A stretch of DNA of 64,000 bases from Collinsella sp. OM04-5. Its GTDB lineage: Bacteria > Actinomycetota > Coriobacteriia > Coriobacteriales > Coriobacteriaceae. How positions within the stretch are numbered: position 1 is the first letter of the stretch; each line of letters opens with the position of its first letter. This document shows positions 1-8,615 of the stretch, piece by piece. Location: the NCBI RefSeq assembly GCF_003439125.1, contig NZ_QSUU01000012.1, positions 27,746 through 91,745 on the forward strand, in the 5' to 3' direction. The translations under genes and the position numbers were made by a program. A model generated the notes under the pieces. The model did no database searches. It had not been told where the DNA came from and saw only the letters and a list, made by a program, of their open reading frames with translations.

Positions 1-1993
1 TGCCATCAATGATGAGTTTGAGGTTCTCGGCCAGCTCGTGCAGGCGGCGCGAGATATCACCCAGGTCGACAACAACCTCGGGCTTGTCGGCGGCGACGGC
101 TTGCACCAGCGCGTCGACGCTCTTGTCAGCTTGTTCCAATGCGTCGATGCCAGTGTAGGCCGACTGTAAGAAATCATGCCAGTCGTCTGATTCGCGCAGC
201 TCGGGGCCAATCCATAGATTGGCATTGTCATAACCCCCACGCGCACGGCGGCCGAGCTCGCGAACGCCATCGAACACGTCGGCGATTGCCATGCTCGCGC
301 GGGCAACCGTCGACGTCGCCTTGGCAGTAAGGCCCAGATAGAGCGTAGAGCCCTCGGAGGTTGCCAAATCACGGGAAACCTGGCTTAGCGCGCCGGTGCT
401 CGAGCCACCCAGGCGCTCGAACAGGACGCGTGATTCGTCCGCCGACACCACGCGCGCCCACTGACGGCGCGCCTCGCGCTCGATGGAATGGGCCTCGTCG
501 ATTACCCAATGACGAATCGGCGGCAAAATCCTGCCCTCGGCCGCGACGTTGCGGAACAGCAGGGAATGGTTGGTGACCACCACATCGGCATGCGCCGCAC
601 GACGGCGAGCGCCATGGACCAAACATTTATCAGGGAAAAACGGGCAGAGGCGACGAGCACACTCGCGCGAGGCCGTCGTAAAGTCGGGACGGTTGACGCT
701 GCGCCACCGAATGCCGAGCGAGTCGAGGTCGCCATCGGCTGATTGGCAGACGTACGCCATAATGACCGCGACCGCCGTGAGCGTGTCCGCCGGATCGCGC
801 TTGGTGGTAATCTCGACCTGGCCGCGGCTCATGCGCTCAAGCTTGCGCAGGCACGGATAGTGGTCATACCCCTTGAGAGCGCAAAATGACAGACCACCGT
901 CCAGTTGCTCCGCAAGTTTTGGCAGCTCATGGTACATAAGCTGGTCGGCAAGATTGTTCGATTTGGTCGCAATACCAACCGTGATGTTGTTACGGCGTGC
1001 TGCCTCGGCAAAAGGCACCAGATAGGCCATCGATTTGCCGACGCCGGTGCCTGCCTCAATTACTCGATGAGTGCCCGTGACCAGCGCATCGCGGACCTCG
1101 AGCGCCATCGCGATCTGCTCATCACGCGGCTCGTAGGTGGGATACATGCGATTGACCAGGCCACCTGGCGCATAGTCTGCCTCGATCTCCTCACGACTCG
1201 GCATCTTGAGAACCGGCAGTTCATCGGCGTCCACCCGATCGTCGGCGCGATCGGCCTTGAGAACGTCAGCACGAGCGGCGCTGAGAGAGAAGATGGAACC
1301 AGGGTTCTGCCCTGCCAAGAATGAGAAGATAGGACGATAGGACCAAGGCACGTCCAGATGCATGTCGGCTAGGCGCGCCATGAAGCCCTGGGGCAAGTCG
1401 GTGAGCGCCACGAGCAACACGCGCCATACGCCACACAGGGCGTCGACGTCGGCATTGGCACGGTGTGATACCGAGTCGCAGCCAAACAGATCGGCCATAA
1501 AAGACAGCTTGTGCGAGGCCAGGCGCGGAAGCGCGATGCGCGACAGCGCCAGCGAATCGATCCAAATATCGCTCACGTTGACGCCGCCTTTGACCGACTC
1601 GATAAACGAGCGGTCGAACGTGGCGTTGTGTGCGATCACCGGGCAGCCACCGACAAAATCGGCGAGAGCGGCGACGGCCTCAACCGCCGACGGGGCATCT
1701 GCAACATCGGCATTTGTAATGCTCGTGAGCTCGGTAATCTCGGCGGGAATCAGCTGCCTGGGATGCACGAAGGTATCGAAGCGGTCGATGACCTCGCGGC
1801 CCGAAAGACGGGCCGCCGAGATCTCGATCAGCTCGTTGTCCTGCACCGAAAGACCCGTGGTCTCGGTATCGAGGATAATCACATCTTCCTCGATAAGGCC
1901 GAAGGACTGCGTTTTGGCGCGGTCGGCAAGCGTGGCATAGGAGTCGATGACAAACTGCGGCGTTCCTGACGAAACCGCGTCCTCGATTAGCAT
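1..1993 (-). CDS. DinG-family exonuclease/ATP-dependent DNA helicase (partial, 3' end outside window)
   Basis: At least 664 codons stay open to the window edge, so the C-terminus is missing. The N-terminal part is a DEDD 3'-5' exonuclease of the DNA polymerase III epsilon type, with DTETTG near residue 45 and a later VIAHNATFDR motif. An XPD/DinG-type superfamily 2 helicase follows: Walker A GTGVGKS, four cysteines typical of a 4Fe-4S cluster (FCALKGYDHYPC, then CARRLCPFFPDKC), and a DEAH box. Bacillus DinG has the same fusion. Its role is probably unwinding damaged or R-looped DNA. The ATG at 1993 lies inside the last codons of ddl (ATGCTAA overlap), which suggests translational coupling. 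Confidence 0.88.
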   Translation of the reverse strand, partial: MLIEDAVSSGTPQFVIDSYATLADRAKTQSFGLIEEDVIILDTETTGLSVQDNELIEISAARLSGREVIDRFDTFVHPRQLIPAEITELTSITNADVADAPSAVEAVAALADFVGGCPVIAHNATFDRSFIESVKGGVNVSDIWIDSLALSRIALPRLASHKLSFMADLFGCDSVSHRANADVDALCGVWRVLLVALTDLPQGFMARLADMHLDVPWSYRPIFSFLAGQNPGSIFSLSAARADVLKADRADDRVDADELPVLKMPSREEIEADYAPGGLVNRMYPTYEPRDEQIAMALEVRDALVTGTHRVIEAGTGVGKSMAYLVPFAEAARRNNITVGIATKSNNLADQLMYHELPKLAEQLDGGLSFCALKGYDHYPCLRKLERMSRGQVEITTKRDPADTLTAVAVIMAYVCQSADGDLDSLGIRWRSVNRPDFTTASRECARRLCPFFPDKCLVHGARRRAAHADVVVTNHSLLFRNVAAEGRILPPIRHWVIDEAHSIEREARRQWARVVSADESRVLFERLGGSSTGALSQVSRDLATSEGSTLYLGLTAKATSTVARASMAIADVFDGVRELGRRARGGYDNANLWIGPELRESDDWHDFLQSAYTGIDALEQADKSVDALVQAVAADKPEVVVDLGDISRRLHELAENLKLIIDG

Positions 1994-2952
1994 GCAATGC
2001 CCGCTCGACGAAGGCCCATACGGATCAGGCTGTCACAGACCTGCGGGAACGTCATGTCGTCGGTGTGGCGGATCTCATCCGGATACAGCGACGTATCGGT
2101 CATGCCGGGAATGGTATTGGTCTCGAGGATAACGGGGCCGTCCTCGCTCACAATAAAGTCGCTGCGCGAGATACCCAGGCAACCGAGGGCCTTGTGAGCG
2201 GCACAGGCAAGTTCCTGAGCGCGGGCGTAATTCTCGGGTGAAATCTGCGCCGGAATGCGATGGATATCCGTAGGGTCGACATACTTCACGTCCAGATCGT
2301 AGAACTCGCAGTCCTCGGGCTTACGAATCTCGACAATCGGCAGGGCGCGCACGTCATCTTCGCCGTATACGCCGACGGTGACCTCGGTACCCTCGATGCA
2401 CTTCTCGACCAGCACTTTGTCGCCGTACTCAAACGCCTTGGCGATTGCCGCGGGCAGCTCGGAGGGCTCATGGACCAGGGAAATGCCATAGCTGGAACCG
2501 TTGACGGCCGGCTTCACAAAGCAGCGCTCGCCACAAACCTCGACGATATGATCGATATCGACTTCGTCGCCCACCTCGAGCGCAAGGCCGGGGGCAATGG
2601 GAATGCCCGCCTTGGCGTATAGGAGCTTAGAGACCTCCTTGTCGGCACCGCAGGCGCTGGCAAGTACGCCCGAGGCCGTGTAGGGGATACCCAGGGTCTC
2701 CATGGCACCCTGCATGGCGCCATCCTCACCGCCGGCGCCGTGCATGGCGATAAATGCCACATCGAATCCGCCGGTCGCCATGGTTACCATAAAGTCATCA
2801 GCGGCCGTGTCAAGCAGCTCCACCGAGGTGTAGCCGGCTTCCTTCAGTGCCACCACAACGTTCTTTCCCGAATCGAGCGAGATCTCGCGCTCGGCGGAAT
2901 GACCGCCCGCCAAGATCGCTACGTGCATGTTCTCTAGGCTTTTACCCGGCAT
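1987..2952 (-). CDS. ddl: D-alanine--D-alanine ligase
   Basis: ATP-grasp ligase of 321 residues that joins two D-alanines for the peptidoglycan stem peptide in the cytoplasm. The N-terminus carries the Ddl signature LAGGHSAEREISL. The central region has the ATP-grasp KPAVNGSSYGIS loop and the C-terminus has VILETNTIPGMTDTSL, which supplies the metal-binding Glu/Asn and the D-Ala2 site. The start at 2952 has a strong GAGGAGGAG ribosome-binding site. An internal Met eight codons later (2928) is a weaker alternative. The gene is divergent from rlmN and overlaps the downstream DinG-like gene by 7 bp. Confidence 0.95.
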   Translation of the reverse strand: MPGKSLENMHVAILAGGHSAEREISLDSGKNVVVALKEAGYTSVELLDTAADDFMVTMATGGFDVAFIAMHGAGGEDGAMQGAMETLGIPYTASGVLASACGADKEVSKLLYAKAGIPIAPGLALEVGDEVDIDHIVEVCGERCFVKPAVNGSSYGISLVHEPSELPAAIAKAFEYGDKVLVEKCIEGTEVTVGVYGEDDVRALPIVEIRKPEDCEFYDLDVKYVDPTDIHRIPAQISPENYARAQELACAAHKALGCLGISRSDFIVSEDGPVILETNTIPGMTDTSLYPDEIRHTDDMTFPQVCDSLIRMGLRRAGIAC

Positions 2953-3037
2953 GGGCAGACTCCTCCTCTATAATTTCTGCAGCTGATACCATATTGTAGC
3001 GATACCCTCTACGTTTCCCCAAAATCGAAAGGCTTCC

Positions 3038-4090
3038 ATGAATCCCAAGACTAAATCTCAGGACATTCGCGACTTGAGCCAAAACGATATTCGCGAGCTC
3101 GTGGCCGAACTTGGCCAGCCCGCCTTCCGCGCGAAGCAGCTCATCGAATGGGTCTTTGAGAAGAACGTTTGTTCGTTTGACGATATGACCAACCTTCCCA
3201 AGGCTTTCCGTGAGCAGCTTAAAGAGGCTTTTGCCTTTGATACGCCGACTGAACTCACCAAGCAGGTTTCCAAAGATGGCTCGCGCAAGTATCTGCTCGA
3301 GTACCACGATGGCATTTCCGTCGAGACTGTCGGCATGCCCCGTCGTAACAAGCTTTCCGTCTGCGTTTCCACCCAGGCAGGCTGCGGCATGGGCTGCGCC
3401 TTTTGCGCCACCGGTCTCAACGGCCTCAAGCGCTCTCTGACCGCTCAAGAGATCGTCGACCAGGTGCTTCATGTATCCAACGACTTTGGCGAGCGTGCCA
3501 CAAGTGTTGTCTTCATGGGCCAGGGCGAGCCGTTTGCCAACTACGACGAGGTTCTCAAGGCACTGCGTATCCTCAACGACCCCGATGGCATCGGTATCGG
3601 CGCTCGTCACCTCACCGTCTCTACCAGCGGCGTTATTCCCGGTATTCGCAAATTTGCCGATATCCCCGAGCAGTTCACTCTTGCCGTTTCCCTGCATTCC
3701 GCCATCCAGTCGACGCGCAATAAGCTCATGCCCGGTGTTAAGAAGTACACGCTGCTTCGCCTTCACGAAGCGCTTCAGTTCTACACCGAGAAGACTGGCC
3801 GCCGCCCGACCTATGAGTATGCCATGATCGAAGGCGTCAACGACACGAATCCCGAGATGCAGGCACTCTGCGACTTCTGCGAGGGAACGCTGTGCCACGT
3901 TAACCTGATTCAACTTAACGACATCGAGGGCAGCCCGCTCAAGCCGTCGCCGATTCATAAGGTTGAGGATCTTCAGCGTCGTCTTGAGTCCCGTGGCATC
4001 GAGACCACGATTCGTAACTCCCGTGGTAACGATATTGACGCCGCTTGCGGACAGCTGAAACAGCGCTTCAAAGTTCAGAAGAACGCATAG
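3038..4090 (+). CDS. rlmN: 23S rRNA (adenine2503-C2)/tRNA methyltransferase, radical SAM
   Basis: 350 residues, full length for RlmN. This radical SAM enzyme methylates C2 of A2503 in 23S rRNA, and A37 in some tRNAs. The CxxxCxxC cluster motif is seen as CGMGCAFCATG, preceded by the SVCVSTQAG strand. The second catalytic cysteine lies near the C-terminus in GNDIDAACGQL. The start is supported by GAAAGG eight bases upstream. It is followed by an intrinsic terminator at 4131. A long open frame on the opposite strand here is a shadow. Confidence 0.96.
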   Translation: MNPKTKSQDIRDLSQNDIRELVAELGQPAFRAKQLIEWVFEKNVCSFDDMTNLPKAFREQLKEAFAFDTPTELTKQVSKDGSRKYLLEYHDGISVETVGMPRRNKLSVCVSTQAGCGMGCAFCATGLNGLKRSLTAQEIVDQVLHVSNDFGERATSVVFMGQGEPFANYDEVLKALRILNDPDGIGIGARHLTVSTSGVIPGIRKFADIPEQFTLAVSLHSAIQSTRNKLMPGVKKYTLLRLHEALQFYTEKTGRRPTYEYAMIEGVNDTNPEMQALCDFCEGTLCHVNLIQLNDIEGSPLKPSPIHKVEDLQRRLESRGIETTIRNSRGNDIDAACGQLKQRFKVQKNA

Positions 4091-4108
4091 GGGAGTCGCA
4101 CTCCAAAA

Positions 4109-4124
4109 CGTTTCATGTGAAACA
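4109..4124. promoter_or_regulatory. Degenerate parS-like site
   Basis: CGTTTCATGTGAAACA differs at two positions from the consensus TGTTTCACGTGAAACA found intact at 6311 and 6350. It sits just after rlmN, about 2.2 kb from the main parS cluster. Seen directly in the sequence; ParB binding is inferred and may be weak. Confidence 0.5.
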
Positions 4125-4130
4125 TCGAAC

Positions 4131-4170
4131 GGCCCCGGTTGCAGGATATGCAACCGGGGCCGTTTCATTT
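4131..4170 (+). terminator. Intrinsic terminator after rlmN
   Basis: A perfect 13-bp stem (GGCCCCGGTTGCA pairing with TGCAACCGGGGCC) with a 5-base loop is followed by GTTTCATTT. Confidence 0.8.
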
Positions 4171-4216
4171 ATTGACCTCAATTTTGAATCAGTTGCTTCC
4201 TGTCCCATTTTTTACG

Positions 4217-4262
4217 GCCAAAATAAGGGGCCCTTGTCTCATGAATCAGACAAGGACCCCTC
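4217..4262 (-). terminator. Terminator of the par operon (minus strand)
   Basis: A 14-bp stem with one mismatch (4226-4239 with 4248-4261) is followed on the minus strand by TTATTTTGG. It ends the leftward parA-parB-small protein transcript, back to back with the rlmN terminator. Confidence 0.7.
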
Positions 4263-4289
4263 AAAATTTACTGAGTAATTGTTAGGTAC

Positions 4290-4544
4290 CTAATAGCCCA
4301 CATTTTCCCATTGGTTGCTAACCCAACCTTGATTAATCTTGGGATTCTTCGTTACCTGAGCAGTTCGCATGGCAACATCTTCTGTCATAACATCCATTTT
4401 CTTCTTGGACGTATCGACGATATCTTGCGCACCACGAAGCAAACGACCTCGGAGCTCATCGTCTGTCGCGATTTTATAGCCAGCAAAGGCACCAGCCGCG
4501 ACAGTCGTCGCCAATGCAATCGCAGTTAAAATCTTATTCCTCAT
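4290..4544 (-). CDS. Small membrane-anchored protein coupled to parB
   Basis: 84 residues. A single N-terminal hydrophobic segment (about residues 5-24, rich in Ala, Thr and Val) is followed by a charged, probably helical tail. The protein resembles YtxH-like anchors only in general build; I do not recognise the family. The ATG at 4544 is chosen because AAGGAG lies six bases before it; an upstream TTG (4562) has no comparable site. The start overlaps the end of parB by 11 bp, so it is probably co-translated with the segregation genes. A role at the membrane in segregation is speculation. Confidence 0.7.
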   Translation of the reverse strand: MRNKILTAIALATTVAAGAFAGYKIATDDELRGRLLRGAQDIVDTSKKKMDVMTEDVAMRTAQVTKNPKINQGWVSNQWENVGY

Positions 4545-5439
4545 CTTGGTCTCCTTGATCAAACTGAATCATTTCACCAAGAATACGAGAGAGTTCTTCC
4601 TCGTCTTTAAACTCAATCTCAATCTTATTCTTTCCACGTGAGCTCTTCACACGTACGTTGGTATTAAATACCTGACGAAGTACACGGGCAGCCTTTTTAA
4701 AAGACTGAGGCGTTGCAGGCCTCGACGTTTTAGGCGTCTCTCCGGCAGAAAACAACGGAGCAAGATTTTCTGTCGCTCTTACGGAAAGACCCTCTGCAAC
4801 AACCTTCTCAGCAAGTCGAATTCGAGCGTCCTCATAGGGAACAGCAAGAATCGCACGTGCATGACCAGCAGTAAGTTTACCCTCAAAAATCATCTGCTGA
4901 ACAACTTCGGGGAGATCGAGAAGGCGCAGTGAGTTTGTAATTGCAGAGCGTGACTTGCTTACAGCCTTCGACAATGCCTCTTGGGTCATACCACTGGCAT
5001 CAATGAGCTGGCGATACCCCTTGGCTTCTTCAACGGGATTCAGATCAGAACGCTGAAGGTTTTCGATAAGTGCAAGGGCCAGCATCTCTTCATCATTAAC
5101 ATCTTTAATGATGACAGGCAGTTCCTCAAGACCAGCAAGCTTTGACGCTTGGTAACGACGTTCACCAGCAATGATCTCATAGCCGTTTCCGTGCTTGCGA
5201 ACCAAAAGCGGCTGCAAAACACCATGCTCTTGGATTGACTCACTCAACTCGCGAAGTTCAGTTTCGTTAAAGTGAATTCGCGGCTGATTAGGGTTGGGAA
5301 CGATATCCTCAATAGGGAGTTTTGTTTCAGATGCGGCATTTGAAGCAGATGCAGCCGAACCACCGGTCTCATATTCGGCCTCTGAGACCAAAGCATTGAG
5401 ACCACGTCCTAATCCGCCACGTTTCTTTGCACTAGGCAC
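4534..5439 (-). CDS. parB: Chromosome-partitioning protein ParB (Spo0J family)
   Basis: 301 residues. It binds parS, loads as a CTP-dependent clamp and recruits SMC and ParA near the origin. Visible features are the N-terminal GLGRGLNAL tag that contacts ParA, the CTP-binding motif GERRYQASK near residue 95, the ENLQRSDLNPVEEA segment, the central helix-turn-helix (SKSRSAITNSLRLLDLP) and a charged C-terminal dimerisation domain. The start is GTG, preceded by GAGGTG, and overlaps parA by 8 bp. Partner sites are present at 6272-6365. Confidence 0.96.
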   Translation of the reverse strand: MPSAKKRGGLGRGLNALVSEAEYETGGSAASASNAASETKLPIEDIVPNPNQPRIHFNETELRELSESIQEHGVLQPLLVRKHGNGYEIIAGERRYQASKLAGLEELPVIIKDVNDEEMLALALIENLQRSDLNPVEEAKGYRQLIDASGMTQEALSKAVSKSRSAITNSLRLLDLPEVVQQMIFEGKLTAGHARAILAVPYEDARIRLAEKVVAEGLSVRATENLAPLFSAGETPKTSRPATPQSFKKAARVLRQVFNTNVRVKSSRGKNKIEIEFKDEEELSRILGEMIQFDQGDQDEE

Positions 5440-6232
5440 GCTTGATCACCTCTTTTGCAAGGTTCATATACGCTTTTGCACCCTTATTTTGAGGTGCATA
5501 GGTAATTACCGGTTCTCCAAAAGACGGAGCTTCGGAGATTTTAACTGTACGGGGAATCAACGTCTTAAACGCCTTATCACCAAAGTACGATTGAACCTCC
5601 TCAACAACCTGATTCGACAGAGAAGTACGCGAGTCATACATGGTCATAAGCACGCCATAGGTGTCTAAGCCCTTGTTCAGACGTGATTTGACCATCTTCA
5701 TTGACTCAAGCAGCTTCGTAACACCCTCAAGTGCATAATACTCGCACTGGATCGGAATCAAAACACTGTCTGCTGCAGTCAGGGCGTTGATTGTAAGCAA
5801 GCCGAGCGAAGGAGGACAGTCAATGAAAATAAAATCGAACTCGTCCTGAATTGGCTCAAGCAAATCTTTGAGGCGGGTTTCACGAGCAATTGCGCTTACG
5901 AGCTCAATTTCCGCGCCTGCAAGCTGAATGGTAGCCGGAATTACGAATACCTTTTTGCAATTTGTATCAAGAACAAGTGATTCTGCCGGCACATCATTCA
6001 ACAATGCATCATAGATGCAGCGATCAAGGTCTTCTTTTTCAATTCCGAATCCACTGGTGCTGTTTCCCTGCGGATCAAAATCGACAATCAGTGTCTTACG
6101 ACCCTGCTCACCCAGTGCTGCTGCAAGGTTTACAGCCGTCGTCGACTTACCGACACCGCCTTTTTGATTGATGATTGCAATGATACGCGTGTCTTTTGCG
6201 CTCTTAGAACGCTTAACGTCGCGAAATCCCAC
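5432..6232 (-). CDS. parA: Chromosome-partitioning ATPase ParA (Soj family)
   Basis: 266 residues. Deviant Walker A ATPase that binds DNA non-specifically and is stimulated by ParB to move origins apart. The P-loop NQKGGVGKSTTAVNL is near residue 22, Walker A' is VDFDPQGNSTSG, and Walker B is FIFIDCPPSLG. The start is GTG behind AGGAGG. The short N-terminal extension before the P-loop lacks the helix-turn-helix of plasmid ParA, so this is the chromosomal type. Three parS sites lie in its upstream region. Confidence 0.96.
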   Translation of the reverse strand: MGFRDVKRSKSAKDTRIIAIINQKGGVGKSTTAVNLAAALGEQGRKTLIVDFDPQGNSTSGFGIEKEDLDRCIYDALLNDVPAESLVLDTNCKKVFVIPATIQLAGAEIELVSAIARETRLKDLLEPIQDEFDFIFIDCPPSLGLLTINALTAADSVLIPIQCEYYALEGVTKLLESMKMVKSRLNKGLDTYGVLMTMYDSRTSLSNQVVEEVQSYFGDKAFKTLIPRTVKISEAPSFGEPVITYAPQNKGAKAYMNLAKEVIKRA

Positions 6233-6271
6233 GGTCCCTCCTGGTGTGTATTAATGCTGTCAAACGGAGGA

Positions 6272-6287
6272 TGTTTCACGCGAAACA
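6272..6287. promoter_or_regulatory. parS site 1
   Basis: TGTTTCACGCGAAACA, one base from the consensus, lies between rsmG and parA. It is one of three sites within 95 bp, the expected ParB nucleation zone near the origin. Confidence 0.85.
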
Positions 6288-6310
6288 TTCCGATTCGATA
6301 TCAACCGCCA

Positions 6311-6326
6311 TGTTTCACGTGAAACA
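6311..6326. promoter_or_regulatory. parS site 2
   Basis: TGTTTCACGTGAAACA, a perfect 16-bp palindromic parS, in the parA upstream region. Confidence 0.95.
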
Positions 6327-6349
6327 CTGCAAGTTGTTAGTATCCATTA

Positions 6350-6365
6350 TGTTTCACGTGAAACA
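6350..6365. promoter_or_regulatory. parS site 3
   Basis: TGTTTCACGTGAAACA, a perfect parS one base beyond the rsmG stop codon. Confidence 0.95.
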
Positions 6366-6366
6366 T

Positions 6367-7104
6367 CTAGGCAAGCGGATTCTTCTTTGCCATGCCATTT
6401 GCACGAGGCAATGAGACAGATGCTGGATGGCTCTTCTTAAGAACAATGAACTCCCTGTGGCCCAAGCCCTCAGGCAAATCGATTGCGTCATTCAGAAGCA
6501 AAGTAAAGCCGCAAATCTTAGCTACTGACATGCCGGAAGCAAGCTCCTCATCCGAAGGATTGCCCTTGGTGATAACAAATAGCCCTCCATCTTTGAGGAA
6601 CGGAGCCGCATACTCAACAAGAATCGGTAGAGGGGCCAGTGCGCGGGCGGTTACGACAGAGAACTGCTTCTTATGGTTTCGAGCATATTCTTCAAGACGA
6701 TCATGGACCGCATGAGCATGTTTCAATCCAAGAGCATGGACAAAGGAATCGACAGCATCAACCTTCTTGCCAACAGAGTCAATATAAGTAGCTTTACGAT
6801 GCGTGGCTATGGTTAACGGAATACCAGGGAAGCCCGCACCTGTACCCATATCGAGCAAAGCTCCCTCAGGAGCCTTATTGATATAGGGGAGTAAAACAAG
6901 TGAGTCGAGGATATGAAGTACTGCAGCATCTTCTACGTTGAGAATACGGGTGAGATTGGTTGTCTTATTTGTTTCCAAAACCAAATCCAAATGCTTGATA
7001 CATTTCCTCAGCTCAACATCAGTTACGCTCGAGGAATACTCTTTGCAATAGGAAGTTAGGCGACTCAACATCTCGTCAGCTTGCTGCTCAGTAAGTACTA
7101 ACAA
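6367..7104 (-). CDS. rsmG: 16S rRNA (guanine527-N7)-methyltransferase
   Basis: About 245 residues. SAM-dependent methyltransferase acting on G527 of 16S rRNA. The SAM motif LLDMGTGAGFPGIPL and the downstream VVTARALAPL motif are clear. Start choice: the longest frame begins at a TTG at 7152, but that codon lies in the U-tract of the jag terminator. A TTG at 7104 follows AAAGGAG with six bases of spacing and is preferred. Position between jag and parA is the usual one near oriC. Confidence 0.9.
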   Translation of the reverse strand: MLVLTEQQADEMLSRLTSYCKEYSSSVTDVELRKCIKHLDLVLETNKTTNLTRILNVEDAAVLHILDSLVLLPYINKAPEGALLDMGTGAGFPGIPLTIATHRKATYIDSVGKKVDAVDSFVHALGLKHAHAVHDRLEEYARNHKKQFSVVTARALAPLPILVEYAAPFLKDGGLFVITKGNPSDEELASGMSVAKICGFTLLLNDAIDLPEGLGHREFIVLKKSHPASVSLPRANGMAKKNPLA

Positions 7105-7150
7105 CGAAAGCTCCTTTCTGACAAAAATCAGTGTATCGAGAACTTTTGAC

Positions 7151-7182
7151 AAAAAAAGGGGACGTGGAAACCACGTCCCCTT
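7151..7182 (-). terminator. Terminator after jag
   Basis: A perfect 10-bp stem (GGGGACGTGG pairing with CCACGTCCCC), extended by two A-T pairs, with a 3-base loop, ends in seven T on the minus strand. It separates the rpmH-to-jag transcript from rsmG. Confidence 0.9.
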
Positions 7183-7200
7183 AGCATAAGCTCGAGTAGA

Positions 7201-7770
7201 TTATCGAGCAACAATCACCACATGGCGATCGGGGTCAGAACCCTCAGAATGAGTATCGACGGCATCATTGCCACGAAGTGCAATGTGAACCAGTCGGCGC
7301 TCGTAGGCATTCATGGGCGGAAGCGAAACACTCTTATGAGTGCGGATGGCACGCTCGGCAGCAGACTGAGCCATGGAGGCAACCTTGTCCTGTCGGCGGC
7401 TCTTGTATCCCTCGACGTCCACTACAACCGGATACCTAAAGCCAAGCTTGCGGCTCACCAGCAAAGAGAACATAACCTGAAGGGCATCAAGGGTACGACC
7501 ATGACGGCCAATGAGAACAGCAAGATCAGGAGCGGTAACATCCAAAATCAGCTCGCCCTCGTCACCCTCGTACTCATCAATAGGAGAGTTGGCGGCATCG
7601 AAGTGCGAAAGGATGGAACGCAGAATGGAAATCGCAACATCGGCGATGGTGTCGAGCTCCTCATCGGTCAGCTCTTCACCGGCCTTGTAGCGCTGTGCAA
7701 TCTCGGGATAATCGCCCACAATCTGCGGGGCAACCTCCTCAAGCATATCCTCGATGATCTCTTCAGACAT
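7201..7770 (-). CDS. khpB: RNA-binding protein Jag/KhpB (KH and R3H domains)
   Basis: 189 residues. KH domain with GxxG-like loop LIGRHGRTLDALQ near residues 100-112, followed by the R3H motif with NAYERRLVHIALRG. The acidic N-terminal part (about 60 residues) takes the place of the full Jag-N domain of Firmicutes. It probably binds RNA together with a KhpA partner and influences cell-envelope genes. The ATG at 7770 follows TGGAG; a TTG four codons upstream is less likely. It follows yidC, the usual jag location. Confidence 0.92.
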   Translation of the reverse strand: MSEEIIEDMLEEVAPQIVGDYPEIAQRYKAGEELTDEELDTIADVAISILRSILSHFDAANSPIDEYEGDEGELILDVTAPDLAVLIGRHGRTLDALQVMFSLLVSRKLGFRYPVVVDVEGYKSRRQDKVASMAQSAAERAIRTHKSVSLPPMNAYERRLVHIALRGNDAVDTHSEGSDPDRHVVIVAR

Positions 7771-7785
7771 AACGTACTCCAAAAG

Positions 7786-7797
7786 TTAGGTACCTAA
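7786..7797. repeat. Palindrome TTAGGTACCTAA, copy 2
   Basis: A perfect 12-bp palindrome between yidC and jag. The same 12 bp occurs at 4282-4293 across the stop of the small parB-linked gene. Function unknown. Confidence 0.6.
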
Positions 7798-7815
7798 ATA
7801 AGATTGATATCCCGA

Positions 7816-8586
7816 CTACTTCTTCTTGTGCGGGCGCGGCTTCTTCTCGCGACGGGTAACCTCGACCTGCAGCGGAGCGTTCTTGAGGCGCTCCTCCTCA
7901 TCGGCCTTAGCCTTGTCGATAACCTTCTGTGTCACGAAGATCTGCTGGATAACCTGCCAGGCAGAAGACACATCGTAGTACAGCAGAACACCAACGGGAA
8001 GGCTCCAGCCCATCCAAAGCATCATGACCGTCATGACAACGGCCATCATACGCATGCTCTGGGCCTGCTGGCCGGTCTGGTTGCGCGACATATAGAGCTG
8101 CGGAATCAGGGTCAGGACGGCAAACAGGATCAGGCAGACCAGCGCAGGCAGTGCAACCATAAAGCCATCGGCAAAGGAAGCGCTCGGCGTGGTGGTCAGG
8201 TCGGGCAGGATGTTGAAGAACGAGAACGTGCCCTCGTTAAAGTACTGCGGCAGGTTACGAAGCAGCGTAAACAGGGCAAACAGGATAGGCATCTGAATCA
8301 GAAGCGGCAGACAACCAGCCATGGGGTTGAACTTGTTCTCGCTGTAGAACTTCTGCATCTCCTCGGCCTGACGCTGGGGATCGTCGGCATAGCGCTCCTG
8401 GATCTCGAGCATCTTGGGCTGCAGCACCTGCATGCGAGCCGTCGACTTGGTCGACTTGAGCATAAGCGGCGTCAGCAGCAGACGGATGATGACCACCAGG
8501 ATGATGATGGACAGGCCCCAGTCGACCGCAAAGGTCTGGATGAGCTTGAGCAGCTCGAAAAGGATGTTAACGATCCAATCCCACAT
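7816..8586 (-). CDS. yidC: Membrane protein insertase YidC/Oxa1
   Basis: 256 residues. Inserts proteins into the cytoplasmic membrane alone or with SecYEG. The Oxa1 core is seen as about five hydrophobic segments, with the conserved groove arginine in IILVVIIRLLLTP and the cytoplasmic hairpin MQVLQPKMLEIQERYADD. NPMAGCLPLLIQMPILFAL is the typical YidC signature. The C-terminal tail is basic (RREKKPRPHKKK), as in ribosome-binding Oxa1 homologues. The gene lies downstream of yidD. Confidence 0.96.
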   Translation of the reverse strand: MWDWIVNILFELLKLIQTFAVDWGLSIIILVVIIRLLLTPLMLKSTKSTARMQVLQPKMLEIQERYADDPQRQAEEMQKFYSENKFNPMAGCLPLLIQMPILFALFTLLRNLPQYFNEGTFSFFNILPDLTTTPSASFADGFMVALPALVCLILFAVLTLIPQLYMSRNQTGQQAQSMRMMAVVMTVMMLWMGWSLPVGVLLYYDVSSAWQVIQQIFVTQKVIDKAKADEEERLKNAPLQVEVTRREKKPRPHKKK

Positions 8587-8615
8587 GTAAGTTTTCCTCC
8601 GATAGCGAGTGCCCG

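Noticed and set aside
2942-4168. A 408-codon open frame antisense to rlmN
   Set aside because: It exactly shadows a well-conserved gene, has no family resemblance and no ribosome-binding site; high-GC codon bias explains it.
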